Source of the DNA: Acetonema longum DSM 6540
GTDB taxonomy: Bacteria; Bacillota; Negativicutes; Sporomusales; Acetonemataceae
Direction: 5' to 3'
Assembly (NCBI RefSeq): GCF_000219125.1
Contig: NZ_AFGF01000269.1
Span: 1-64,000, forward strand
DNA length: 64,000 bases
Part shown: in pieces, positions 51,533-60,241 of the stretch
How the letters are laid out: each line of letters opens with the position of its first letter
Position numbering within the stretch: the stretch's first letter is position 1
The notes under the pieces: model-generated
What the model was told of the DNA's origin: nothing
Database searches by the model: none
Seen by the model: only the letters and a program-made list of their open reading frames with translations
Program-made: the position numbers and the translations under genes

Positions 51533-52654
51533 ATGAGCTTGGTTGACTGGTTCGCCAATTTGTTTGTACAAGAAGCCAAACATTATGTTTTTACGCCGGT
51601 GGTCTCCGATGCGGAAAAGCTTGTATTCCGGGAAGGGCAGCACTATTTTCGCCTGCGCCTGGCCGAAATGTTCCTGAAAGATGACCGGAAGCTCTTTCGC
51701 AAGGCTGTGCCAGTGGTTTCCTCGGTCGTCAGCCTGCAGTTCGGCGCCAGCGCCGCTCAACAGCTGCCCAACGTGGCCGGCCCGTTGGCCTTGAATCTGA
51801 ATGAAAACTCTCTGGGAAAAGGGGTGCAGCTTAATTACTCCCTGACCAACCTGGTGCCCTATCGCGGCGGCAATGTGTCGATCAGCGCCGCTTTGCTGGC
51901 CTATGTCAGCAAAGATTATTTTTCCGCCTTCCTCAACCTGGCCAACAGCATTGCCGGACAACTGACCATCGGCCAGCTGTCTGCCGCTCTCAAAGTGGTG
52001 GGCAGTGTGGCCGGCGCGCTGCAGGACCTCCTGGACAGCGGCGACAAGGAGGTCCGCCTGGTGTACCATAATGAATACGCCGGTACGGACGATTTGGGGG
52101 GAGTCTCGCTGCAAAGCGGCTACTTTGCCGTCATTGGCGCCCAGGCCGGCAAATTTAACCCGGAAAAGCTGCTGGTAAAGAATTCGCAGCTTTATATCGG
52201 CGATGACCGGCAATCGGCCAAGCCCCTCGCCGGCTATGATTATATGCTGTTCGGCGTGGAAGCGGCCCTGTACCGGGACGATTTCCGCTATTTCAGTGAA
52301 TACAACAGTCTGCTTTATGCCGCCATCGAAAAGGGCATGCTCGACAAAGCCGAGGGTGATGCCGTGATTCGGGCCGGCATGTTGGCTGTATTTAAATCAG
52401 ATGATCTGACCTATGTGGACAAAACGCGGGTAGCGGCCGCGCTCAAAGCCGAGTATGAGGAGCGGCTCTCCCAACTGCTCAAAGCGAAAAACCTGCTTAT
52501 CCCGGATGATCAATGGCTGAACAGCCGGGCCCTGGCGATCAATCCGGAAGCGACTGAACGGAAGATTGCTCCCGTGCTGGCCAACAAGCAATTGGATGAT
52601 GTCGCCATTGCCGATACTATTTTAGAGATGGTCGTGAAAGGCGAAATAAGCTGA
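51533..52654 (+). CDS. hypothetical protein cotranscribed with the papain-like peptidase
   Basis: 373 residues, no recognised family, no signal peptide. An N-terminal mixed part (VDWFANLFVQEAKHYVFTP, VVSSVVSLQFGASAAQQLPNVAGPLAL) is followed by a helix with small residues (AFLNLANSIAGQLTIGQLSAALKVVGSVAGAL) that may touch a membrane, then a helical C-terminal third with DDLTYVDKTRVAAALKAEYEERLSQLL. GGAGGGG precedes the ATG. It could be a substrate or partner of the peptidase; this is context only. Confidence 0.75.
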   Translation: MSLVDWFANLFVQEAKHYVFTPVVSDAEKLVFREGQHYFRLRLAEMFLKDDRKLFRKAVPVVSSVVSLQFGASAAQQLPNVAGPLALNLNENSLGKGVQLNYSLTNLVPYRGGNVSISAALLAYVSKDYFSAFLNLANSIAGQLTIGQLSAALKVVGSVAGALQDLLDSGDKEVRLVYHNEYAGTDDLGGVSLQSGYFAVIGAQAGKFNPEKLLVKNSQLYIGDDRQSAKPLAGYDYMLFGVEAALYRDDFRYFSEYNSLLYAAIEKGMLDKAEGDAVIRAGMLAVFKSDDLTYVDKTRVAAALKAEYEERLSQLLKAKNLLIPDDQWLNSRALAINPEATERKIAPVLANKQLDDVAIADTILEMVVKGEIS

Positions 52655-52756
52655 TCAACGAAATATATCGAAATCATCCCTGAAGGCAGCTCGGACCAGG
52701 ATGACGCCAACTCAGGAAGAAATCGAACGAACGCGCTGGTCGCTAGTATTTACTAA

Positions 52757-52943
52757 TTCAGGCATCCGGCGTCAGGCCGGATTAAAAGGGCAGTCCGGTG
52801 TGATTCCGGCACTGCCTTGCAGCTTTGAAGGAGAGCCATATTTCTGCAAGCCTGCCAGGGAGGAATATGGCAATGACCCTAAGTCAGAGTACTGCCTGAT
52901 TTTTAGTATCCGTACAGCCTGCGATGAACAGGTCTGGGATTAA
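52757..52943 (+). promoter_or_regulatory. divergent cobalamin-type riboswitch 9
   Basis: The order of elements equals a cobalamin aptamer: TCAGGC, a hairpin ATCCGGC-GTCAGGCCGGAT, TTAAAAGGGCAG, CCGGTG...CCGGCACTGCCTTGCAGCTTTGAAGGAG, then GTCAGAGTACTGCC at 52883-52896 as a B12 box variant, and CCTGCGATGAACAGG...GGGATT. CAGGC and GCCTG can close the outer stem. Several bases conserved in the other eleven copies differ, so ligand or affinity may differ. A terminator follows at 53075-53118 with no gene in between. Confidence 0.72.
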
Positions 52944-53074
52944 GAACACTCGCAGGCGTAAGACAGCTATGAGCTGGGATATGACTGGAGACTGGTTAAG
53001 GTGAGTTTTTCTACCCGACAGCCTAAGGGGGATTCTTGACCCGGCACTGACAGCAGGCAGCTTTAGTAAAAGAT

Positions 53075-53118
53075 AAAGCGTCGATTGTTCCGCCGGACGG
53101 AATCGTCGACGCTTTTAT
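53075..53118 (+). terminator. terminator after riboswitch 9
   Basis: AAAGCGTCGATTGTTCCG pairs with CGGAAT-CGTCGACGCTTT, followed by TATTC. Confidence 0.7.
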
Positions 53119-53176
53119 TCTATCTGCGTCGTATATCGCATATCATGAGAAAGTGATGATAAATGAATATCGTTGG

Positions 53177-53375
53177 GATAGGCGCCCTACGGGGCTTAAT
53201 AGGGAAGACCGGTGAAAAACCGGCGCGGTCCCGCCACTGTAACGGGGAGTGATTTCGCAGTATGCCACTGGAGCCTTTGGCTTTGGGAAGGCGCGGGATT
53301 GCTATGAACCGGAGCCAGGAGAACTGCCTTATCCAGCAATCGCCGTTTTACCCACGAGGTATGGGGAGGAGATTA
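53177..53375 (+). promoter_or_regulatory. cobalamin riboswitch 10 (propeller and double-barrel unit)
   Basis: Canonical aptamer with ATAGGCGCCCTACGGGGC, TTAATAGGGAAG, CCCGCCACTGTAACGGGG and B12 box GCCAGGAGAACTGCC (53314-53328). Together with riboswitch 9 it forms a tandem of unlike aptamers. Confidence 0.94.
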
Positions 53376-53416
53376 CGCAAAGACCAAGGCCGGATTCTGC
53401 TGGGCTAGCGTAACCC

Positions 53417-53447
53417 TACTCCCTAAAAGGGAGTTTTTTTATTACAG
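53417..53447 (+). terminator. terminator of riboswitch 10
   Basis: ACTCCCT pairs with AGGGAGT around AAA, followed by TTTTTT. Confidence 0.75.
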
Positions 53448-53653
53448 AACGCAATTGACGCACCACTATCATCGGCGCAGGCGTTGTAGTCTCGACGACG
53501 GTATTGACATTACCGTCCATGTGATAGCGAAAATAAAACAATAAGCAGCAACGGGGACAGCACAATTGAGCCTGTTCGTCTTGGCCGGACGTGATAAGGA
53601 TGTCCGGGCAGGCTGCAATAGGAATTCGTACCAGGGAGGTGGGGGATTTTCCA
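53448..53653 (+). other. untranslated stretch with hairpin
   Basis: No gene seen. An extended hairpin is formed by AGCCTG (53569-53574) with CAGGCT (53609-53614) and CCGGAC (53585-53590) with GTCCGG (53602-53607). It has no U-run and may be a leader structure or a remnant of another aptamer. Confidence 0.4.
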
Positions 53654-53710
53654 ATGGACAATAAGGAAAAGTCCTCAGCAGCCGACAGGCTGTTGAAGGT
53701 CGCAAGGTAA
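53654..53710 (+). CDS. possible 18-residue leader peptide
   Basis: ATG at 53654 has GGGAGGTGGGGG upstream and encodes MDNKEKSSAADRLLKVAR, ending 29 bases before the next start. The strong ribosome-binding site suggests real translation; no function is known, and it may be the surviving start of a lost gene. Confidence 0.35.
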   Translation: MDNKEKSSAADRLLKVAR

Positions 53711-53739
53711 GAAAATAAAAATAGAAAGAGGTGTTTAGT

Positions 53740-55137
53740 GTGTCAACGGTAATCGCAACGTTTTACAATTTTGGCATAAGTCCTGCAGCCGGCCGTGTCA
53801 GATTAATTTCCTCATCCGGCTCTACGCCGGCCGTTGTCAGTGGCTCGGGTGCGAACCTTGCCACTACTGACCCTATCGCTTTTTATTTCAATGGCGGCAG
53901 CAGCATCGGTACTAGGGTATTGATAGTAGAAAGGCGCTATGATTCAAGCTTTGTGCAGATTTTCTGCTATCTGTCCGTATATGATCCCAGCAATTGGACG
54001 CAGACAGTAGCGCCTAATTTAACAACGCCCTATCAATACAGCGATAATACAGACCTACTTAATATTTACAGCATCAACTCCCCAGATGGTGCTAACGCGG
54101 GTACGCTCTTTGGTGCTGACTATTCTGCCGGCAGAGTGTTCAAACTTGTGCATGGTGTGAGCGGCGCTGCGGAAACCCTGACGCTAGCTTCCGATTATTA
54201 TCAACTTACCGCAACAGGATCAGGCGCTTCAGCTTATAGCGTAGATACGGTGTTCAATACCGAATCATCGGTCGATTATATTTACGCCGTAGCTCAGCAA
54301 TATGCGGTTTCGCCTCCTGGCAGTTCTGATCCCAGTGATTACACTTATTTCAATAGCATTATCGTTAAACTCAGCGCTTCTAATTTAGCTAGTGTAGTCG
54401 ATGGACCGGATGCAACCCTAGCGCCGAATGTTTTCGAGCTTCAGCTTTACGGTGGCAATCTTTATGCAGCCGCTCTGGGCGGGCCGCAATGGAATAGCAC
54501 CCCCATTGTATGGAATCAGGCATCCCGCATTCAAAGAGTGACTCCCGCAAACCTTGCGGTAACCAATCTTGTCCGTCCAGCCAATTCTTCGGAAACTACT
54601 GCTAATGACGACAAATTCGATATCCGTTCGCTGGCGATTCTTTCCGATGGCACTGCCTATATTTTGACTGGTTCCTATAATGGATCTTTTGCTTTTTCCG
54701 GTCGTTTGTGGGTAGCTGAAATAGGTGATTTGACCGGAGATGCACTATTGTCGAATGTTGCGCAGCTACTCACGAATAATGCTAATATTTCAAACGTTTT
54801 TGGCTATTTGTGGGCGTTGTTGCCTGCTGATGACATTAGCAAAGTTTGGGGCATGCTGGGGGACAATCTTGGCATCTATGATGTAGATGGTATTGCTTCC
54901 GGTACAAGTGCAGTTTCGGCGGGTACGGCATCTGAATGGGGTGCTGCCGGCAGTCCGACATTCAACGCGATTGCGTTGGCGATGCCAGCCATTACGCGCC
55001 GCCTAAAAGCAGGGACTGCGCCTGCTTCCATCAAATCGGTGCGGGGTTTTGTACATCCGCTGCTGGTTTCCCGCGCTGGCGTGAAACCGGAAGATTTTGA
55101 AGCATTTGTTAAAGCGTATACTGCTAAAAAATATTAA
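53740..55137 (+). CDS. probable beta-propeller protein of unknown function
   Basis: 465 residues from the GTG at 53740 (AGAGGTG upstream). Rich in Ser, Thr, Gly, Asn, Tyr and poor in Cys and Lys. Several blade-like repeats alternate strands and turns: FKLVHGVSGAAETLTLASDY, YIYAVAQQYAV, IVKLSASNLASVVDG with ELQLYGGNLYAAALGG, and IQRVTPANLAVTNLV with RSLAILSDGTAYILTGS. No signal peptide or lipobox is visible, although the composition is that of a secreted protein. It lies directly upstream of the outer-membrane fusion receptor, in the position of a surface ligand-binding partner such as BtuG of Bacteroides; that analogy is inference. Confidence 0.7.
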   Translation: MSTVIATFYNFGISPAAGRVRLISSSGSTPAVVSGSGANLATTDPIAFYFNGGSSIGTRVLIVERRYDSSFVQIFCYLSVYDPSNWTQTVAPNLTTPYQYSDNTDLLNIYSINSPDGANAGTLFGADYSAGRVFKLVHGVSGAAETLTLASDYYQLTATGSGASAYSVDTVFNTESSVDYIYAVAQQYAVSPPGSSDPSDYTYFNSIIVKLSASNLASVVDGPDATLAPNVFELQLYGGNLYAAALGGPQWNSTPIVWNQASRIQRVTPANLAVTNLVRPANSSETTANDDKFDIRSLAILSDGTAYILTGSYNGSFAFSGRLWVAEIGDLTGDALLSNVAQLLTNNANISNVFGYLWALLPADDISKVWGMLGDNLGIYDVDGIASGTSAVSAGTASEWGAAGSPTFNAIALAMPAITRRLKAGTAPASIKSVRGFVHPLLVSRAGVKPEDFEAFVKAYTAKKY

Positions 55138-55147
55138 GCTCTAATGC

Positions 55148-55174
55148 AAGGGGCGGAAACTCCGCCCCTTCTTT
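55148..55174 (+). terminator. hairpin between the propeller and fusion-receptor genes
   Basis: AAGGGGCGGA pairs with TCCGCCCCTT around AAC, then CTTTACC. It may reduce expression of the downstream gene relative to the propeller gene. Confidence 0.6.
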
Positions 55175-55197
55175 ACCGTTTAGGAGGAAGGATTTTT

Positions 55198-58100
55198 TTG
55201 AGCAGAAAGCATTGTAAAAAACGCATGGCCAACGCCCTTAAGGTATGTTCGTTCGCATTTATACTTCATCCTTTTTATACAGTGTCATGTTATGCTGCTT
55301 TAGAATTAGTTGGAGAAACGGCTAATTACACAAACTGGGGCAGCGGTGGCCCGTGGAAAGTTAAAGCTATCAGCGAAAATGAGCAGATTTATACCACCTA
55401 TGCTATCGCTAATCAGGGCAAAGCTATAGGACAAGCCCAATATAATGCGAATATTACGATTGACAATGGCGGCCTTTGGCGGCCTTTGGATCGTAACGGA
55501 ACGGTTAATGTGAATGCCTTAACCATGCTGTCGGGTTCGACGATTGATTTTGCTTATAAATACAGTGCCGCAAATAGTTATACTGAAGCAAACGGTTATG
55601 ACCCATGGTCTGTAGCCACTGCAAGCAGCACTGCTCGCATCCTAAAAATAAACAATGGAAATTTTGAAGGCAACATTAATTTCCGTATCAATCTAGGAAC
55701 CAGAACTTATGACCCGTCAACTGGCGGTTATGTTGGTGCTGGTGAAACTATCGTATTGAATAATCCGACAGTTATTAATCAGGAATCATATCCGACAGTA
55801 CATATTAATATTGAATATATTATGAACAAGGATTTTGGGGCAGGTAATGACAGTACTTTCTCTTGGGCAAATCAGACGGCGGCATTGCTGGAAGGTCAAG
55901 TTACTGGTGTATTTGAAATTTCTAATTCTGATACTGCGAATATGGATAAATTTGTTGTAGCAGGAGAAGCAATCAATCAAGTAGACGGAGCATTGAACAA
56001 ATATATCATTACAACTGAATTGTTAGATGATGGAAGCGGAAATGAATATAACAGAAGCTATTCCGTCTACTGGAGTGCCAAGCGCCAAGGATATTTATCC
56101 CAGGGGGCTTACTCCGCCGCCAACGCGGCCCTCTCGACGCGCAACCTGTGGCGGATTGAGGACGGCCTGTTCTGGAAGCGCGGCGACGACCGGCGGTTCG
56201 TCAACCGCAGCATAGCCAAGGACGATTTCGATCGGCGGGAAGGCGTGTGGGTCAATACCTGGCGGGGGAAATATACCTATGACGGTATTCAGGATTCCAC
56301 TTTCGGCCAGACCTACAGCGGCATTCAGGTCGGCTACGACAAGCTGCGGGACCGGGAACTGCTCGGCGGCAAGCTCTATACCGGGCTGTTCTTCAGCAAG
56401 ATGACCTCCGGCGCCGATTTCAGCGCTCAGAATGCCGGCGGCGCGGATTACAACAGCGGCAGAGGCGATTTGGACAGCGACGGGCTCGGCGCATACATGC
56501 TCTGGGTAGGCGACAAAGGACACTATTTGGATACCACTGTGCGCTGGAGCACCATCGATAATGCCAATACCTATACCGATTCCTTCGGTGACAGCTACAA
56601 GAAGGATTTTATCGCCCAAACCTACGGCATCGGCGCCCGTTACGGCCTGCGGATCGATAAAGGGAGCGGCTGGTTTATGGAACCGCAAGTCGGCCTTTCC
56701 TACGGTGTGATGCGCTCCTTCGACTTCCGTCTGGACAACGGTCTTCGCTATCAACAAGATAAAATGGATATGCTGCTTGGCCGCGCCGGACTGTCCATCG
56801 GTAAAAGCTATGGGCAGGGCGAGCACAAAGGTGAAGCGTATCTCAAGCTGTCGGCTAACCATGACTTCATGGACGGCGGCAACGCCATGTTCTATGCCAT
56901 GCAGAACAGCGCGAATCCAGACACTGCCCAGAATGTGTTGGCCTCGCAAAAGGTGGATACCCTGGCCGGCAAGGACACCTGGTATGATGTGACACTGGGT
57001 AGCAGTTTCAAGTTGAGCGGCAGCAGTGACGGCTGGCTGGAGGTCAACAGATCCTTCGGCGGCAAGGTCGATACCGACTGGCAGATCAACGGTGGCATCG
57101 CCTGGGGCTGGGGCGGCCCGTCCAAAGCCAAAAAATCGGAAGCAGTGAATGCTGCCGATCGAAGCTTGTTTACGGACACTGTAAACACCGCGGGTATCAC
57201 GGCTGCAGATGCTGCTGCCGGCAAAGAGACAACCAGCAATTTGCCTGAGGGTAATGCTCCACCGCAGCAGCCGAATGCAGCCAACCGTGCTAGTAGTAAT
57301 GCTGACACCGCAAACGCTGATGAAAACCCCGCGGTAGGCGGCACGAACAGTCCAGAGGCAGCCGGTGCGCTGCAGCAGGGAGATTTTGACGGGTTTACCT
57401 GGGCCCCGCTGGTCGTTGAAGCGGATCGCCCGGACTGGGAGAAAAAGCTGTCTCCGGGTACGGTATCCGTAATTGAACTACCCCAATACGAGGGTGAGCA
57501 CAAGACGCTGGGCGATCTGCTGCAGACGGTGCCGGGCATCCATATCGACAAGCTCTCCGGCGGCGCCGGCCACTACACAACGGTGCGGGTGCGCGGCTCT
57601 TCGGCCAGCCAGGTCAATATCTACGTGGATGGCGTTTTAGTGAATACCGGCAGCGAACAGGCCGTTAACCTCGAAAACCTCAACATCGACAATGTCGAGC
57701 GGATCGAAGTCTACCGCGGCTACATCCCGGCCCGCTTCGCCGGCGCGGCCATGGGCGGCGCGATCAACATTGTCACGAAAAAGCCGGACAAAACTGGCGG
57801 CAAGGTCAGCTATGGCCTGCGCTCATTTGGCGGGCAGAAATTCAACCTGGAAACAACGGCTCCGATGGGTGACGGCAGTCTGCTTTTCGCGATGAATCGG
57901 GAAGAGGCCACAGGTGACTTTAAGTATTATAAACTCTATACTACTTATGCTAATGACAGTCCAACCTATCCACGAAACCGTTGGCGTCAGAATAATGGTT
58001 ATGAAAACAACGATATCCTCGCCAAATGGCAGGATGACAACTGGTTTGTCAAGCTCAACTATATCAATAATTCGACCCATACGCCGCAAACCGTCGACTC

Positions 58101-59475
58101 CTATCTGGCGGATTTGCCGAAACAATACTGGCCGGATTCCTTTAATGATGAGCAACAGGCCATACGCAACGGCACGGTGGATACGGAAAAGACCGAGCTG
58201 TCCTTCGGCCACCGGCAAGAGACCGGCAATGTGGAATGGGGCTGGAAGCTGGGCACGGTACATCAGGACAAGCAAACGTTATGGACCAAATATGAGACCG
58301 GCAACCGGGGTTTCGTCCTTGGCACCAATACCTTTCGCAATGATTCCTATAGCGCTTCCGTTGACGGCACCTGGAAGATGGGTGAAAGTCACCTACTGGA
58401 ATTTCTGACCACCGCCAGCAAGGAAACTATGAAGGTAAATTTTTCAGCCGACCAGTATTCTGATCCAGAATGGAAAGGCTATGAGCATTTGTTCCTGCCG
58501 GAATACGATATGAGCAATTACTATTTCCAAGTTCAGGATACTATGAAACTGGACGACAGAGGCAGCTTGGCTTTTACGCCGCTGGTGCGGGCGCAAAAAT
58601 CGAATATCGGTATTGATGTCATGGAAGGGGAAGGCTGGCTGTACAGCTATAACCTTGGCCTTAAGAAAAAATGGAATGATCAGTGGACGACTTGGGCCAC
58701 CTATGGCACCTATCACAGACTGCCAAGCTGGTATGAGGTGTTTGGCGACGGTGTCAACCTTCAGAGCAGATGGTATAGGGGCAATAGAGGCAAAGGCGAA
58801 GCTTCATGGAGTCCGGAAGTTTTTGCGGAGCACGGTAAGAATTGGGATGTATCCGTCAATCGAAACGGCCAGCTGTTCGGCGTGGACAACGACACTACCT
58901 TGACTTATTTTAATCGCAAGTCAGAAAATCTGATGACCACCGCCTTTAATCCCTTGACCGGCGCGACCTGGTACACGAACTATGGCGCCGGCGAGATTCA
59001 GGGTTTTGAGCTCAGCAATGAGATGCATTGGCAACAATTTGATTTTACTTTAAGCACGACCTGGCAGGACTCCTTGATTACCAAAGGGTTTAAGGCTTAT
59101 GATAATACGAGCAATGCTGCATGGCAGGGACAGCCTTTCCCCTGGACACCGGAGTGGGCGGCCAACGCCAGGCTGGATTATCGGTTCCCCGGCGATAAAC
59201 TCAGCGTCTTTGGCGAATACAACTGGACGGACAAACTAAGCTGGCTTAATAATGCCGGTACGGCTGCGTACTATGAGCCAATGGGAATATTTAATATCGG
59301 TATGAAATATAGCTTTGATAAGCAGTTCAAACTAAGTACCGGTGTTAATGATATCGCCAATCAGGGACCTAAGCAGCTCATGCGTTATTTACAGAGTGAT
59401 CATTTTGACAAGGGCAATGTTGCCTATCCACAACAGGGAAGAACCTATTACATGACCGCGGAATACTCATTCTGA
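55198..59475 (+). CDS. autotransporter-TonB-dependent receptor fusion with two outer-membrane barrels
   Basis: 1425 residues from the TTG at 55198, after AGGAGG and AGGAAGG; a signal peptide ends near SCYA. Residues about 34-300 form a passenger-like, beta-rich, low-GC region (VLNNPTVINQESYPTV). Residues about 345-640 are a complete autotransporter beta-domain (GVWVNTWRGKYTYDG to INGGIAWGWGG). A Pro/Ala/Asn-rich linker spans 640-735. Then come a TonB box (APLVVEADRPD, about 735), a plug (TLGDLLQTVPGIHIDKLSGG, VERIEVYRGYIPARFAGAAMGGAINIVTKK) and a full receptor barrel ending TAEYSF. Both barrels look intact and in one frame. It lies behind B12 riboswitches and is thus a likely corrinoid receptor. 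The architecture is very unusual. Confidence 0.88.
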   Translation: MSRKHCKKRMANALKVCSFAFILHPFYTVSCYAALELVGETANYTNWGSGGPWKVKAISENEQIYTTYAIANQGKAIGQAQYNANITIDNGGLWRPLDRNGTVNVNALTMLSGSTIDFAYKYSAANSYTEANGYDPWSVATASSTARILKINNGNFEGNINFRINLGTRTYDPSTGGYVGAGETIVLNNPTVINQESYPTVHINIEYIMNKDFGAGNDSTFSWANQTAALLEGQVTGVFEISNSDTANMDKFVVAGEAINQVDGALNKYIITTELLDDGSGNEYNRSYSVYWSAKRQGYLSQGAYSAANAALSTRNLWRIEDGLFWKRGDDRRFVNRSIAKDDFDRREGVWVNTWRGKYTYDGIQDSTFGQTYSGIQVGYDKLRDRELLGGKLYTGLFFSKMTSGADFSAQNAGGADYNSGRGDLDSDGLGAYMLWVGDKGHYLDTTVRWSTIDNANTYTDSFGDSYKKDFIAQTYGIGARYGLRIDKGSGWFMEPQVGLSYGVMRSFDFRLDNGLRYQQDKMDMLLGRAGLSIGKSYGQGEHKGEAYLKLSANHDFMDGGNAMFYAMQNSANPDTAQNVLASQKVDTLAGKDTWYDVTLGSSFKLSGSSDGWLEVNRSFGGKVDTDWQINGGIAWGWGGPSKAKKSEAVNAADRSLFTDTVNTAGITAADAAAGKETTSNLPEGNAPPQQPNAANRASSNADTANADENPAVGGTNSPEAAGALQQGDFDGFTWAPLVVEADRPDWEKKLSPGTVSVIELPQYEGEHKTLGDLLQTVPGIHIDKLSGGAGHYTTVRVRGSSASQVNIYVDGVLVNTGSEQAVNLENLNIDNVERIEVYRGYIPARFAGAAMGGAINIVTKKPDKTGGKVSYGLRSFGGQKFNLETTAPMGDGSLLFAMNREEATGDFKYYKLYTTYANDSPTYPRNRWRQNNGYENNDILAKWQDDNWFVKLNYINNSTHTPQTVDSYLADLPKQYWPDSFNDEQQAIRNGTVDTEKTELSFGHRQETGNVEWGWKLGTVHQDKQTLWTKYETGNRGFVLGTNTFRNDSYSASVDGTWKMGESHLLEFLTTASKETMKVNFSADQYSDPEWKGYEHLFLPEYDMSNYYFQVQDTMKLDDRGSLAFTPLVRAQKSNIGIDVMEGEGWLYSYNLGLKKKWNDQWTTWATYGTYHRLPSWYEVFGDGVNLQSRWYRGNRGKGEASWSPEVFAEHGKNWDVSVNRNGQLFGVDNDTTLTYFNRKSENLMTTAFNPLTGATWYTNYGAGEIQGFELSNEMHWQQFDFTLSTTWQDSLITKGFKAYDNTSNAAWQGQPFPWTPEWAANARLDYRFPGDKLSVFGEYNWTDKLSWLNNAGTAAYYEPMGIFNIGMKYSFDKQFKLSTGVNDIANQGPKQLMRYLQSDHFDKGNVAYPQQGRTYYMTAEYSF

Positions 59476-59540
59476 TGGTTGCTTCGTGCGGCAGTGCTTT
59501 ATTTGCTGCCACACGGACAAATCAATAAGGAGTGGCTAGG

Positions 59541-60134
59541 ATGGATGCTAAGCGTAATTTGCTGATTCTTAAACTGGATCTTCTCGACAATATGCGGGAA
59601 TTTGATACGATCCGGCAAGCGGTTGCACAGGTGGCCGCAGGCCTGGTGACAGTGAGTGCTGCCGGCTGCGAACAGCCGGAGGACGTTATTGCAGCCGTTA
59701 CTGACGGCAAGCCGGACTGGGTCCACATCATTGGCCGCAGCAATGACAAGCAATTGATTTTTTCCGGCGGCAAAAAGGCGGAAAGCAAATGTGACCGCAT
59801 TCAGTTGGTAAAAAATTTGCGGGGGGCAACACCGGCTCTTCAATTAATTACGCTGAACAGTAAGCTGGACAATCGGGATTTGAGGAATATGGGCCGGCTC
59901 TATGTCATGATCGGTATGGAAAATGGCTATAATCCCATAGCTTCCCGCATGTTTATGCCGCGTTTTTACGCCAATATCTGTTCAGGCATGCCACTGGCGC
60001 CTGCCGCCAAAGCCGCCATTGAAGATACTCAGCAGGAAGTGGTTCAGCACGGCGGTATACCGTCCATGTGTTTCAGCCGCATTATTGATCCGGAAACGTT
60101 TACGTTTTTGCCGAGAGAAACTGTCATGAATTAG
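59541..60134 (+). CDS. CHAT-like (caspase fold) protein lacking catalytic residues
   Basis: 197 residues from the ATG at 59541 (AAGGAG eight bases upstream). The second half follows the CHAT caspase-like pattern: DWVHIIGRSNDKQLIFSG, then LQLITLNSKLDN, RLYVMIGMENGYNP and FMPRFYANICSGMPLAPAAKAAIED. In active CHAT proteases the first motif has HxxGH and the second ends in a catalytic Cys; here they read VHIIGR and LNSK, so both catalytic residues are replaced. A non-proteolytic role is expected. It follows the fusion receptor by 65 bases. Family assignment is by pattern only. Confidence 0.55.
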   Translation: MDAKRNLLILKLDLLDNMREFDTIRQAVAQVAAGLVTVSAAGCEQPEDVIAAVTDGKPDWVHIIGRSNDKQLIFSGGKKAESKCDRIQLVKNLRGATPALQLITLNSKLDNRDLRNMGRLYVMIGMENGYNPIASRMFMPRFYANICSGMPLAPAAKAAIEDTQQEVVQHGGIPSMCFSRIIDPETFTFLPRETVMN

Positions 60135-60190
60135 CAGCGGGCTGGTCGCCTGGCAGCAGCTATAAACATAACAGGCCCAGGGTTTGAGGA

Positions 60191-60219
60191 TTGACCGCTG
60201 TGCCCCGGTATGTTAGGAT
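60191..60219 (+). promoter_or_regulatory. promoter of riboswitch 11
   Basis: TTGACC (60191-60196), 17 bases, TAGGAT (60214-60219) with extended -10 TG. Confidence 0.5.
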
Positions 60220-60241
60220 AAAGCTGATAACCGAATATTCG

